Positions 49,736-61,545 of a DNA stretch of 64,000 nucleotides are shown here, in pieces. The position numbers were made by a program, and so were the translations under genes. The stretch lies in assembly GCA_020698575.1 (NCBI GenBank), contig CM036244.1, positions 29,858,034-29,922,033 of the forward strand, written 5' to 3'. Source of the stretch: Bostrychus sinensis. Its lineage: Eukaryota > Chordata > Actinopteri > Gobiiformes > Eleotridae. Every line of letters starts with the position of its first letter. The stretch's first letter is position 1. The notes beneath the pieces are model-generated. The model saw nothing but the letters and a program-made list of their open reading frames with translations. It did not search any database and was not told the origin of the DNA.

Positions 49736-51885
49736 CAATACAATACAATTCATCTAACATGCCACCCCATACACAACAAACTGTGTATTTTTGTTTGTTT
49801 GCTAGTGTGAAACTTGCAACTATTCATCAAAACCAGGTGACGAGACTCAAATGGCACCAAAAAGCCACATCTGTCAGTGTTATTGCCTCCAAAGAGAAGA
49901 AAATGAAAAATCTCAAAGGATGCATTTGGGGCTGAAAAGAAAAGACGATGGTACCAGGCAAAGGGATCAATTTAGCTCCCTGAGGCCCTGTGTGGTGGCT
50001 CCAGCTAAACGCAAAGATTGTAGGGGCGGCATAGCTGTATTTTACTGACTGAGAGAGGGCGAGAGAAAGATCCACTGAGGCTTAAGTAAGGATATAGCAG
50101 AAGAGCACAGGACATGAGTATAGTAGTATTAGTACATCCCACTGAGTGCTGAGTCGATTATAATAACTCTGAAATCTTGTTTATAATGGAAGTGAATGGG
50201 GAGAGGTGTTTGTGTAAGCACAGAGCAAGTTAGAAGACATTTTAAAATCAATCATCAAAAAGTGAAGTACCTTTATTCAGTCCTTTAGGCTAAGTTCAAT
50301 GTGAGCTAATGTGGGAATATGCTGTAAACATGTATTGAAATATGAATACAATGGAAATAAAAGGAAATAGGGTGAGCTTCTTAGGACAAGTACCAGCTCA
50401 ATGAGCATCAAAAAGTCCAAGTAGGAGTAAAAAATATTTAGTCTGAGCATGGTAAACACATACACATGTACATTTGAGGTGACAGCTGAGAGACATGAAA
50501 TGACTTTTTGACTTGACTGGACAGATGATCTGATAGTCAGAACATTTGCTTTTTGCAATGAGCAGGTACATTGATTGAATAACTAACAGATAATAGGATG
50601 AGCCATCCCCCAAAACAATTTTAATCAAATTAGAAGAAAGGCACAGTGAAGTATTTATGTCTATACACAAAAACAAAGCCAATTCTACTTCCACGTAATT
50701 ACTTACTTGCATTTCAGTTTATCTACTAAACACAGAACTTGTAATATTTACTATACTTTATTAATATCTTAATATTTAGTACTTAGTGCGTACACACACA
50801 CACAAAAAAAAAAAAAATCTGTTAGCTTACAACCCGTATAAAAAACAAGGCTTTAAATGGACTGTATATGCTTGGTCATCAGATGGATCTTTGATTCTTG
50901 TTGACACTGAGCTAAAGCAATAACACATAATTATTACAGAGCCATCTGTTAACAAATCATGTGCTTGATCATAAAGGAATAAAGCATTCTATTAACGCAA
51001 ATGATATTTCTAAACCAGGTTCAGAAGACTTCATTAACACTGCACCTATATATGTCTCATATACATATGTTCCATAACGTTGAGTTTGAAACCTTAATTC
51101 ACTTAATTAAGGCTACAGAGAGAAACTGATTAACCAAAGTATTACAAATTAACTTGGCTCTGAGATAACACACAGGAAAAGAAAAGTTTGGAGTTTCTGA
51201 AGCGAAGCATATTAAAATTTGTCTATAAGATGTTTTTAGTAGAAGATGGCTTGAATGGGAGAGGTCCCAGAACCACAATAATTTGCTAAAAAGTGAATGG
51301 GTCAGTTTGGCTAAGTTGTGAAAATTCAGGATCTTGGCAAAGCAATTTTATTTATCTACTTACTGTAAAGGCTTTTATGGCCTGTTAGGCTGTAAAAGCA
51401 TTCAGAAACTATGAGTGGGTTGTGCTTGTGAAGAACTTCTTGTTTTTGCTTCAATTTGAAGTTGGATTTCTGTTGCCCCATGAAGCATCTTCTGCAGAAT
51501 TTCAGTGCAGTACTGATGGCAGGTCTTGAGGTCTTGTGTCTGGCCTGGATAAAAGTGTGTGTGATATCTTGGCTAATCACATGGTGAGTGTCTGAGTGCT
51601 GGGGGCCCATTGACCTTGGGAGATGAGCAGTGGAACAAAGTGCTGCTGCTGATGACTCTGTTGAGCCAAATAGAAACAGAGGGAGAAGCTCTTTGGAGAG
51701 CCAGCACAAACAGTACACAGACCAATCAAGGCTTAGAGCAGCTTCATCTACAACCTGTCACGACTGGGCTTTAACTGCACTCTACAGCTGTTGGCTCAAA
51801 CTCAGGTTCATGTTTTGTCCCTGGCACAGTCTTTTATGAGGCACAAAAAGAAAGACCACATTTTAATTAAATGCATTGCCCAAAT
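49736..51885. other. Gene-free stretch
   Basis: Nothing recognised apart from a short AC/A-run near 50790-50817. Confidence 0.5.
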
Positions 51886-51974
51886 TATATTCCGCCTCTG
51901 GGCTAGTTGCTGGAAGGCTCCAGCCCCTCATGACTCCTAATGGGAATAAGCAGAAGAAAATAAATAGATGGACA
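51886..51974 (+). repeat. Dispersed repeat 3'-end fragment
   Basis: TATTCCGCCTCTGGGCTAG, GGAAGGCTCCAGCCCC, ATAAGCAGAAGAAAAT and AAATAGATGGA resemble the 3' end of an abundant fish repeat ending in a GGATAAGCGG...AATGGATGGA tail. Confidence 0.5.
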
Positions 51975-52840
51975 AACTAGGTCAACTTCTCCTGAGCTAC
52001 TGGACATTTTTTTACTCTAACATTTCCTCAAATAAAGCCATGCTATGTAAAAGTAAATGTTCTTGAGTGCAGTATTTTGTTGTTTTCCACCTCTGGAACA
52101 CAAGCAACCTCTGGGACCAAAAACCTCAACAATTTAATTCCTTCTCTCCACTCAGTCCACAGTTTTATCAGAAACCCCATCCACAAGCTCCAGTGTATAC
52201 AGAGAGAAAACATCAGCAGGTCTCTTTATGTGACAGTGGGACATAAGACACAGCACAACCAGCGGAAAGTGAAGCAGAGCCATGGTACTCACCTGATCCA
52301 GAGTCCAGACCAGACAGCAGCAGGGAACAAAAGAGAGACAAACTACTATTAGAGTTATGACAATATAAATATGCATTTAAACTTGTGTTTTTTTTGTACT
52401 GGCAGTTAATTTGTATGATATGGATAGTCAGTTACTAGAAAGAGAAATTATTCACAGTCATTGTGGAGTGTTTCACATTAACACATCAAAAGCTAAAAGT
52501 ATAAGAGAACACCACCAAGACAGGGATGATAGCAGGTACTCTCAGACCATTAGAGACACATTCCAACTGGCTGGGACTATCATTAAAACACAACTTTAAA
52601 TGGTGCAGGAGAAGATGAGATTTTCACTGTTGGCCTGATTCATATCACAACAGAATTAAGCCACAGTACTTTGATGCATGCAGAGTCCATCTAGATAAAA
52701 CCTAAGAACTAATGAAATATAATCTTCCAGAGCAAGCCATAATAGTTTGTTGCACACTCCCCTCAGAATAAAGCATGCGCTGCATAATGGAGCGTGCTGG
52801 AGCCAGCATTAGTGAGAATTTGATTCCTATCGGGGACTTT
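51975..52840. other. Gene-free stretch
   Basis: No gene or repeat recognised. Confidence 0.5.
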
Positions 52841-54205
52841 TCCACATCGATCATCCACTACCCACACTGTCCAAGGCAAAACCTGCTTTTTTTAACTACA
52901 ATCTTCAGGTTTATTTATTGTGATGTTCTTACACTTCAATCTGATTTCTTTAAGGACACAGACCAAGGTTAATAAGCTGAAAATAACCTTCTTAAGCCAA
53001 TGATAAAAGTAGGTGAAAATAAATACTGCTGTCTCATATGGTCCACATCGATCATCCACTACCCACACTGTCCAAGCCAAACCTGCTTTTATTACTACAA
53101 TCTTCTGGTTTATTTATTGTGATGTCCTTAGTAGGGATGTAACAATGCACTTAAGTCACGTCAAGTCAATATTTGCATATTTAATTGCAGTATAATTATG
53201 ACCAGAAGGATTTTTTTAAATAGCCTATTTGTGTCTTCTTATCAAATTTAAATTGTTGTACATTTCTTATTAACAGAAACTAAAAAATATTAAAACAATG
53301 ACATAGGGTCAAAACAACAAAAATATATACAAATTATTTGTTAGTTACCTTTATTATCTTTCTACTATCCTCCTAAAACAGATAATACAGTAATAATACT
53401 ACAGTAGCAAGCAATGTATAGAGAAGCAGCTTATCATGAATCCATGCCTTAGTATTATATAATGGGCCTAATACAGGTCAAGTCTCAAATATCAGAGAGG
53501 AAAATTCACATCCACAGTAAAAACACTGATTTCCATGGAAAGACTTTGGGGGAGGGGCCATAGTAACTTATGGTAAACTTTAGGCTGTTGTTAGCCATTT
53601 AGCTTTCCTTTAGCTCACTGCTTAGAACAAGCTACTTTCTGAATGATGGCAAACGGAGCAAACAAGGTGTGTGCTGCTCAATAAATACCTTCAGATATGT
53701 CTCTTGTTGTCCGCCCTGGGCTTGTTTTTATTCCCTTTGAATGAGGCGCTGTGTGCGCGCTCCTCTGTCTTTTAGAGACAGAGGTGAGGGAGTGCTCTTC
53801 CAAGCAGCTCCACATAATTAAACTCTTGTGCAGTCTTTTCACATTCCCAGCCAGTTGGGCTAATGATTTTACAAGTTCTGTAAATTAAAACTTAATATAA
53901 ATTCATGTTTCTCTTCTGTAAAATGTCTAGTGCCAAATATGCAAGTCAGATTATGCACCATTATACTTTGGTGGCCTGCACACTGTTTTAAAGGGACATC
54001 GCAATATAGTTTTTATTTTTTTCAATTCTATATTTCTCTCTTATGCATCAATTTTTAGCTCATTTATGAAGAGTCGTTACATCCCTAGTCCTTACACTTC
54101 AATCTGATTTCTTTAAGGACGCAGACCAAGGTTAATAAGCTGAAAATAACCTTCTTAAGCCAATGATAAAAGTAGGTGAAAATAAATACTGCTATCTCAT
54201 ACGGT
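52841..54205. repeat. 201-bp tandem duplication, second copy split by a transposon
   Basis: Copy 1 is 52841-53041. Copy 2 starts at 53042 and is interrupted after 53131, resuming at 54088 and ending near 54205. The copies differ at only about ten positions. Copy 1 preserves the uninterrupted insertion site. Confidence 0.93.
53132..54087. mobile_element. hAT-type non-autonomous element, 956 bp
   Basis: Perfect 12-bp inverted ends TAGGGATGTAAC / GTTACATCCCTA, followed by weaker similarity. The 8-bp target duplication is GTCCTTAG (53124-53131) and GTCCTTAC (54088-54095), one mismatch. The equivalent position in the tandem copy 1 (near 52925-52932) has no insertion, confirming both boundaries. 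No transposase reading frame remains. The interior is AT-rich with a GC-richer segment at 53700-53790. Confidence 0.93.
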
Positions 54206-55484
54206 GTAAGTCAATGCTCTGATATTAGCTTTGAGAGAGGAGTTGGTTTAACCTTTCTAAAAAAAAAAGTTCAGTGGAGGTCTGCCCTCTGGTCACTTCA
54301 GCTGTCTTTATTGTTTCCAAGATGACCTTTTGAAAAGGAGCTAAAGGTGAGTCACAGAGTTAGCTCAAAATAAATGTCCCTCATTTACCCTCATATCCAT
54401 AGAGTGTGTTATCTGAATACATGAAATGTTGTCATTTCCCACAATTTGAACACCACATAGAGCCCTTTATGCCCCTAAATGTAATCACATATGAATAGTC
54501 TGACAATCATATTGTGAAGTCTAGATGACTCAGCTGTGGTGGGACTGATCTCCAAAAACAGCAAAATAAGTATAGGAGGTGGCACATTTAGTGGTTTAGG
54601 TTGAACAATCTCTGCATGAGTATGGAGGCGGAAAAAAGCTAGCTAGAAGATTGGCTACCTGTATTTGTTTAGGTTGATGGGAGAAAGGGTACCCACCTAA
54701 GCACAGACAGAAAATGCAAACTCTACACAGAAAGGTCCTGCCTATGTCATATTACTTCATATGGACTGCCAACATAATAAAAACACCAACACTTGTACTT
54801 TGAAAGGAGTCTGCTCTCAGATTCAGTTTTACCCTAGTGAAGAGTACAGTGTCAAGTTCCATCACTGTGTGAGGAACTGCTCTGCTGCATCGTCCTCAGT
54901 AGTCTGTTGGTTTAAAAAATAACCAGAGGTAACCTTACTTAGCTGAAGAACATATGCAGAACCCAAAGAAACAAACCTGATCATGCTGGTCACACACCCC
55001 TCCTTTCAGAAAGAAGGCTACTCACGCAACATCAAACCAAAATGAAACAAAAAATCTGATTTTTTTAAGAGGCTGTAAGACCTCTGCCTTGGCATCTCAC
55101 CACTATATATAGCAGATATCGGTGAAACAAGACGTTTCTGACCTATCAAGAAGTCAGCATAAATAAATAAAGGATTACTCAAACATGCGTGAGTAAAACA
55201 AAAGTACAACTCGAGGTATGTTTTTGATGCAGGAACAATAAAACATGGTAGAACACGCACCCAGCCACAGTGGGCCACAGCTGCTGACGGAAGAATACTT
55301 GGCTGCGTTGCACAAAATGGCTCCATGATCATGCTCCATTTGGTTTAAAAGCCACTGAGTGCACAGTGTGTGTCCCATATACAGGGTGTACTGATATCTG
55401 CTACAAAGGCACTGCAGATGTGTCAGACAGCGGTGACAATAAACTGTGTTATCATCAGGTAGAATCTTTAGAAACATGGTCTAA
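54206..55484. other. Gene-free stretch
   Basis: No gene or repeat recognised; the overlapping minus ORFs at 55018-55477 lack a known domain. Confidence 0.5.
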
Positions 55485-56295
55485 GGGTGTATTTACACCA
55501 GGAAAGTCCATCGGTCCACTTCTTTGGTCCGGGTCGGACTTTATTAATTTCATTTGGTTCGGATTGTATTCCCATTGCACTTTTTACAAAGGGACTAAAA
55601 TTTGTAAACAGAAGCATGTGTGTGACAATCACCACACCCACTGGCCAGGAATGACATGGGTGGGGCGACACAAAGACACAGAACCTAAGGAAAACAATCA
55701 TAGAGGACTGGCGTGCTGTTACCAGGATATTTATTTATTCTGTTTTTACTGCTACACATATGTATGTCATTTTGAATGAGCAGCTATTTAGAAGTCAGTT
55801 TCTTCATGTACTTGTTATTTTGCAATGACATAGGTGTGGTGCAAGCCGACTGCAGGTGAGAAGATGTGCTATTTGTCTCCTAACCCACAGCATGCTAGCA
55901 GCAGCAGTGTTGAGCAGAAGTTGAAACAGCAGGTAGGCTCTTAGGTGCAAATATCGGGGAGGCATTGTACCTCCTCATTGCTACAGGTTTGGCCACTACT
56001 CATGGCTTTTAGCACAACTTTTGTGGCTGTTTATTTTCCTTTATGCCCAGTTACAGTAGTTCGTTAACTCCAAAAAGGCTGGTGACATTTGTTTTTGGGC
56101 CGGTTCATATTCACACCATAAGGGAACCGTACCAGAGTCCGTTTGGAAGTGGATGGAGACCACCTCTTTAGCTGGGTTTCGGTCCACTTGTTTGGTCCAG
56201 ATCAGAGTTCGCACCTGCACAGTTGGTCCGGACTAATGTGGGAAACGAACTTTGGTCCATTTTAACCAGCCCAAACGAGACAGCTGAATACACCC
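55485..56295. mobile_element. PIF/Harbinger-like non-autonomous element, 811 bp
   Basis: The left end GGGTGTATTTACACC and the right end (inverted) GGGTGTATTCAGC share nine outer bases. They are bounded by TAA on both sides (55482-55484 and 56296-56298), the 3-bp target duplication used by PIF/Harbinger elements. TTTGGTCC motifs occur just inside both ends. No nuclease or Myb-like coding sequence is present; the 137-codon ORF at 55366-55779 crosses the boundary and is chance. Confidence 0.7.
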
Positions 56296-56298
56296 TAA

Positions 56299-58721
56299 AA
56301 CTGTCAGTGAGATTTCATAATACACACAGTGAGATACATAAAACATTTTCTTACAGTGTACCACAATATTAAAGCTTGTTTCAAAGCTTCTGCCAAAAAT
56401 ACTGCATAGTATCCAATGTGTATACTGCACTTCTGCATGTATTCATTTCATATTCAATTCCTCAGGCAGCACAAGCACCACATACAAACCACTTTCAAAA
56501 ATCCCATAATATCAATGTAGCACCATGCAATAGACAAGGCTTTTCTGGTTTACTAATGGTTTTACAGGCCATGTTTACATGGACATTTAAACAGGTTGTT
56601 AAAAAATCCTGTTTTAACACCGTCTTGTCCAACCACCTCCTGATCACTGACAAAGGTAAACAAGCGTACCCCTGGATGACAAATTGTGCTGACATTTTAA
56701 GTAGAGGTGTTTGGAAGAAATGCGTTGGCACCATTTTCCTCTGGCATGGAGCTATTTCTCTGTGAGGAAGCTATCTGTTTTGATATGGCAGAACGGTGTA
56801 GTCAGTGTTCCCATTTCAACCTAACCTCAGTTTGGTTTTCTTTAGTCACAGAGCCAAGAGAGCTGTTAGAGGGGCAATGGTGTACGCTCTCTGAAATCAC
56901 AGCAACAACATCCACAACAAAACACAAAACAGGCTCAACTGCTGCTGCTAACTTTCTTTTCATAATCTCCTTAAGCTCACTACAAAACATGCACAAAGCC
57001 TTTAGAAATAGTGCTTTTACTTCATGTTTGCATCAATTAGTGTCTGCAGCAGGTCTCCTGAGAAAAAGTGGCCTGCATGCAATTTATCTTACTTTAATAG
57101 GTTTCTTTCTCAATCCAAGTTGGCAAGAATAGAGATATTTAATTCTGTTCACTGGCCAGTTTCAAATTTCAATTAGCGCCTGTTAAAGTGCAATGTGAGA
57201 TATTCCTAAACGGAGCACTTTCATCGCGTTTGTTGTGAAATCAGCAGATGCTGGGTTAAGGATGCTTAATAAAGTGCAATGCCTTTTAGAGAGAAATCTC
57301 AAGAGAACAGGGAAAACACTTAGCTTTCCTGTGAACTTCTCAAACACAAGACAAGTGTGTGGTGCATAAATAGAAACAGGAGGCTGGAGGAGATGCAACC
57401 ATGAATGCATTTGAGATGATGGCACACAACATTAACACAATTTGATGGGAGCTGTGCTTGTGAGTAGCTTACGCCCACTCACTTTCTTCATAACTCTGAC
57501 CTTAACAAATCTTTCACTCAAGGAAATGACAAACAAATGAGATGGTATGCATCGCTGTCACAATTATTATTTTTTTATTTAATTCAACATTATTGATATA
57601 TGAAAAGAAGAGAACATGATATAATATAGTAGGATTGAAAGAAGCAAGAAGAACGATAAATTGCACTTATAAACCCTCACGGTTGTTTAAAGGTCCGTGC
57701 TGTACAGCTATGCTAAACATGGGTGAATTATTGTGTCAGGAGGCAGAGAAACCTCCCCTCATCCTCTGCCTGGCAGCCAACAGGCCCCAGTCTGGCTTCT
57801 GCTGTGCATTTCATTAGCACTCGGCAGCACTTCACCTGCGAGTGTGAAGCCCATTAACAGTGTCATTAGAGGGGCCCGCTCATGTCATGTAAAGGCCAGA
57901 GGGGTCTCCTCACACAGAAGAAGGCTAAATGCTTTCTACTGTCAGTGATAACACTGCTGACTATAAACTTCTGAGGACACAGTGATGCTATACACAGAGT
58001 TAAAAGTGCAGCTGAGGGTTTTCAGGGTATTTCTTCTTTGAGAGGCTTGAAGAAGGCCAGGGCAGTCCAGAAATACCTACATACCATTTTTATTACAAGT
58101 CATATTTAACTCTTATATTATAATGCAGCTTGGTATAATGACCTATATTCTAACATGGTCATTACCTTCAAAGTACCACCGCGTTTTGAGACAAATTAGA
58201 GAATTCACCAATCATTTTCATAGCATTTGCTATAAAAAAAAGATTTAGTTAGTAATTTAAACTTTTTACTTTTAATAATACTTTAAGATAATTGTAATTT
58301 TTTGCTTGTTACTATATAAATATGATTAAAACAGTTAATACTCTTATCAGGATATATTAGTCGCTATTAGTATTATAGTAATACCTATTTGCAGCTATTA
58401 CTGCATTGGTAACCATAAGTATGAGTTTGTGGACTGGTCTCACATTAGGTTCACCAACTGAATTAAAACATCACATTTACAAATCCATAATTGTCCTTTA
58501 ATAGTTAAAGCATACAATCTTATTCTGCTTAATCTCATTACGCTGGAGCCAATATCTCTGTACCTGGCAAGGTTCACCCTGGACAATGGGCAGTTGGTCA
58601 CAGGACTGACAAAAAAAACACTCACATTAATTTACTATGGCCAAGCAGCGTCACCAAGGTGATAATATGACTGACGTAAAGCAAACTTTGCTGTTCTAAC
58701 ACAAACTGTGCTGAGCTAAAC
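56299..58721. other. Gene-free stretch
   Basis: A 141-codon ORF at 56707-57132 and a 129-codon ORF at 56376-56765 overlap each other, with no domain recognised. TTTACATGGACA near 56573 resembles phrases seen in fish transposon ends, but boundaries cannot be defined. Confidence 0.45.
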
Positions 58722-59182
58722 TTGCCTGGAGATTCCAGACTCACCGCTGTACCAGCGGATGAGTCTGGTCGCCTGAGAATCAATTCGATTTCTAGGGCGG
58801 AGCAAACCCGAGTTAACGGACAGTGGAGTTAGCCAATCAGAAAATGTCGGACGTGACGTTAACAAAGCGACAAGAAAGTGAGAAAGTAAACAAACGGAGT
58901 AGTGAAGCCACGAGGGAGGAACGAGGGAGTTATTTCAACATTACCGTACCATATCGCTGAATGAAACAAACTCTTGGCTCCTCGGTGCGCCATCTTGATT
59001 GTTGTCGGCGAGGAGACGCGTACGAGTGACGCTGCTCGCAAAGAACACGTGACTTAAATAAACCAATCAAAATGCACGGTATGGTTTGGATTTGAGGAAA
59101 CCACTGCGGACGGCGTGGTGACCAGACTGATATTTCTCTGTAGAATAATACAGAGACATATCAGTCTGGATTTTCCAGACAA
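58722..59182. mobile_element. Mutator-like MITE, 461 bp, with subterminal hairpins and promoter-type motifs
   Basis: The ends TTGCCTGGAGATTCCAGACT and (inverted) TTGTCTGGAAAATCCAGACT match at 17 of 20 positions. The flanks carry a perfect 9-bp duplication GAGCTAAAC (58713-58721, 59183-59191), the size made by Mutator-type transposases. A hairpin lies just inside each end (58735-58768 and 59122-59169), both built from CCAGACT/AGTCTGG. The interior has CCAAT at 58833-58837 and 59063-59067, a TGACG site near 58854, a CACGTG box at 59046-59051 and CGCCATCTT, a YY1-type site, at 58988-58996. It does not code for protein. Confidence 0.8.
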
Positions 59183-59191
59183 GAGCTAAAC

Positions 59192-59727
59192 TCAGTTCAC
59201 TGCTAAAATCAATGCTGATGTAATGCAGAAAGATGCAGACAGGTGCTCTCTTAAAAATATGTCTGCCTGTATTCAGTTTCATGCCAATTTGAGGTCACTG
59301 CGTCAAAAGCCTACAAGTGAAGACAGTAAAGCCAGCCAGAGTTCAAAGTCTGAACAGCGGTGTTATTTGACAGCACATATTGCAGCCTTAGTGAGAGTTT
59401 TTAATCCAGTCCTGGGCAGATTAAGGGCTTGTGAAACTCAGCCAACACTGGGGTCAGGAGAGCCTTGTGTGAGCTGCACCGGTCGCCCCACACTCATCTT
59501 TCAAATCTACCTGATGTTGGTCTGGTGGAGTGAGTCAGCTCTGAGGCAGCGCTCACTGGACACTCATCATGTGAACACTAAACAATAATATAAATATAAC
59601 ACCAACTACAGCTGGTAAAATGAATTTATCCAGAAATAGTCTTCTTTATGATAGGTGCAGGTAATGAAGAACAAACACTAGTTGTACCTGGCATTTAGGA
59701 GAAAGCTAAACCAACAGCAATACTCTT
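59192..59727. other. Gene-free stretch
   Basis: The 121-codon ORF at 59223-59588 has no recognisable domain and no splice context. Confidence 0.4.
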
Positions 59728-60870
59728 AGGGCCAGATTTATCAAAGGTTTGCGTGCACGCTAAATGAAAAAGACGTGCTCAAAATGGAACAAACCCAGGC
59801 GCAGCTGAGATTTGCGGCTCTCACAGAAGCAAATTCAGCGCGGCGCAGATTTTGCTCCTGTGATTCAATAAATATGTAAAACAAGGCGTTCTTGCCAAAT
59901 CGCGCAAAATTCAAGGCGTGGAAAATGCAAATGAAGTCGGTTTGCACTCGCTGTTTGATTTATCACGAGTACGGGAGCTAAATCTGCGTGAAAATTTTGT
60001 ACGTTGGAGAAGCAGGTGCAAAAGTTTTGCGGAGGTAAGAGTGTAGCTTTTAGTGCACAGATGAGGCGTTGAAAATAAGTTCTAATGCTTTAACAGGGCT
60101 CATTTACAAAGATACAACAGTAATGTGTTGATTTGAAGTCGAAGGAAACAAAGGAACAGACTTTACCTGCGGCACTTTTTCCTTGATTCTCGCTCGTATT
60201 TCCCTGAACTTCAGCCTTTTACAGCTGCTGTCTCTGGGCTTTCAGTCTGTTTAACATTCTTTGAAATCCTTACAGTGACAGAACAGTCTTTAAACGCTGC
60301 GCAAAGTCTACTCACTGTGTTTATCTCATTGCCTCCCAATGCTCGCTGCGGCGCTTGACTGACAGCTGCCCCTACAGAGGCTCAAGGCTGCGTGGATTTG
60401 ATCGAGCGGAGGACATCGAAAATGTTTTTTAATTGTTATTTTTATTCGATCACCATCAGCACGCCATATAGGCTACTGATACATTTTATATAATTGTTTG
60501 AAAGGTTACTGGCTCTGACAGACAGTGAAAAGGACTTTCCTCTCCCTTTTACAGAGGGGAAATAAGGCACGTGACTCTGGTCAGCGAACACAGCTCTACT
60601 ACAGTCAGTCCTGTTAGTTGTTGGACTCTCAGATTGTGTTTTGTGTTGCATCTCTGTAGGAATGATGCAGTCAGAGCTGGCAAACAGCGTTGCTCTCGCT
60701 GTCAGTGCGTTTTATGCTCACGCAAAATTCTCATTTACATATCAGATTTGCGGCAGCAGTTACTTGCGCAGTTTCTCTTCGTATATCACATGCAACACGC
60801 CCACAAATACCAGACGCTATTTTTTAAGCTGCATTTGCAATTTTGCATTTGTCTTAGTAAATACGGCCCT
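59728..60870. mobile_element. 1.1-kb DNA element with AGGGCC ends
   Basis: The left end AGGGCCAGATTTATCAA and the right end, inverted, AGGGCCGTATTTACTAA are alike. Both subterminal regions are full of TTTGCG/CGCAAA motifs, a pattern typical of a common fish MITE. The outer flanks (TTA before GGGCC, TTT after) would fit a decayed 3-bp duplication but do not prove it. Non-coding. Confidence 0.6.
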
Positions 60871-60904
60871 TTGAGTCACCAGAGCAACTCATCTGCCTTC
60901 AAGA

Positions 60905-60992
60905 GTGCAGTAAGTAGCTTATTCCAGATGTAACCCTCTCCATTTATCTGGGCTTGTGACTACATTCACTTGTGACCCTTTGTGACTGGATC
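60905..60992 (+). repeat. Dispersed repeat family A, copy 5 (fragment)
   Basis: TTCCAGATGTAACCCTCTCC, ATTTATCTGGGCTTGTGAC and TTGTGACCCTTTGTGACTGG align with the second half of the 40388-40560 copy. Confidence 0.6.
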
Positions 60993-61310
60993 AAATAGTT
61001 AATAGAAGATAGTTTTGGTAAAAGGTAATCATCCATCTTGTTGTCTGGGTAGAAAACATTTGAAACTTTAAATATAACACTTTTAATTATGATGAAATAG
61101 TAACAGAAGCATGGCAGACCACAATAGTTTGTCAGGATCAGCTTGGGGTTTATCTATCAAAGATCAAAATGGTATTTTAATTTATTTTAAGGATACAATC
61201 CTAGAAGTTCAGAGAATACAGAAAGGTAGCTTGTTTATCACAATTAGTTTTTTTTTTTTTATTTCCTCCAAACTCCAGATACCCTGTGTTTTGTCTTTTT
61301 TGGATATGTT

Positions 61311-61360
61311 CTGTTGTTGTTGTTTTTTTGTTTGTTTGTTTATTTGTTTGTTTTCTTTCT
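61311..61360. repeat. (TTG)n/(TTTG)n simple repeat
   Basis: TTGTTGTTG followed by TTTGTTTGTTTG with one TTTA unit. Confidence 0.85.
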
Positions 61361-61384
61361 AAAGGCTTATCAAAAAGTCACTGA

Positions 61385-61545
61385 AATCTGAACTTTGAAA
61401 CAAACTTGAACTAGTTCTAGTTCTCGGGATCTCAACTGAACTTGGGCACTGGACTTTCAAACAAACTGGAACTCAACAAAATGTTACTTGAATTGTCAAT
61501 TCAGTGAACTTTATGAACTGAACTTACTAAATTAGTTGTGCTGAT
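61385..61545. repeat. Degenerate GAACT/AACTTG repeat
   Basis: Many imperfect GAACTTGAACT-like units (for example around 61393, 61408, 61437, 61520). It resembles a degenerate repeat found in fish genomes. Confidence 0.4.

Noticed and set aside
56376..57132. Two overlapping ORFs of 129 and 141 codons
   Set aside because: They occupy the same DNA in different frames, and neither shows a family motif or splice signals.
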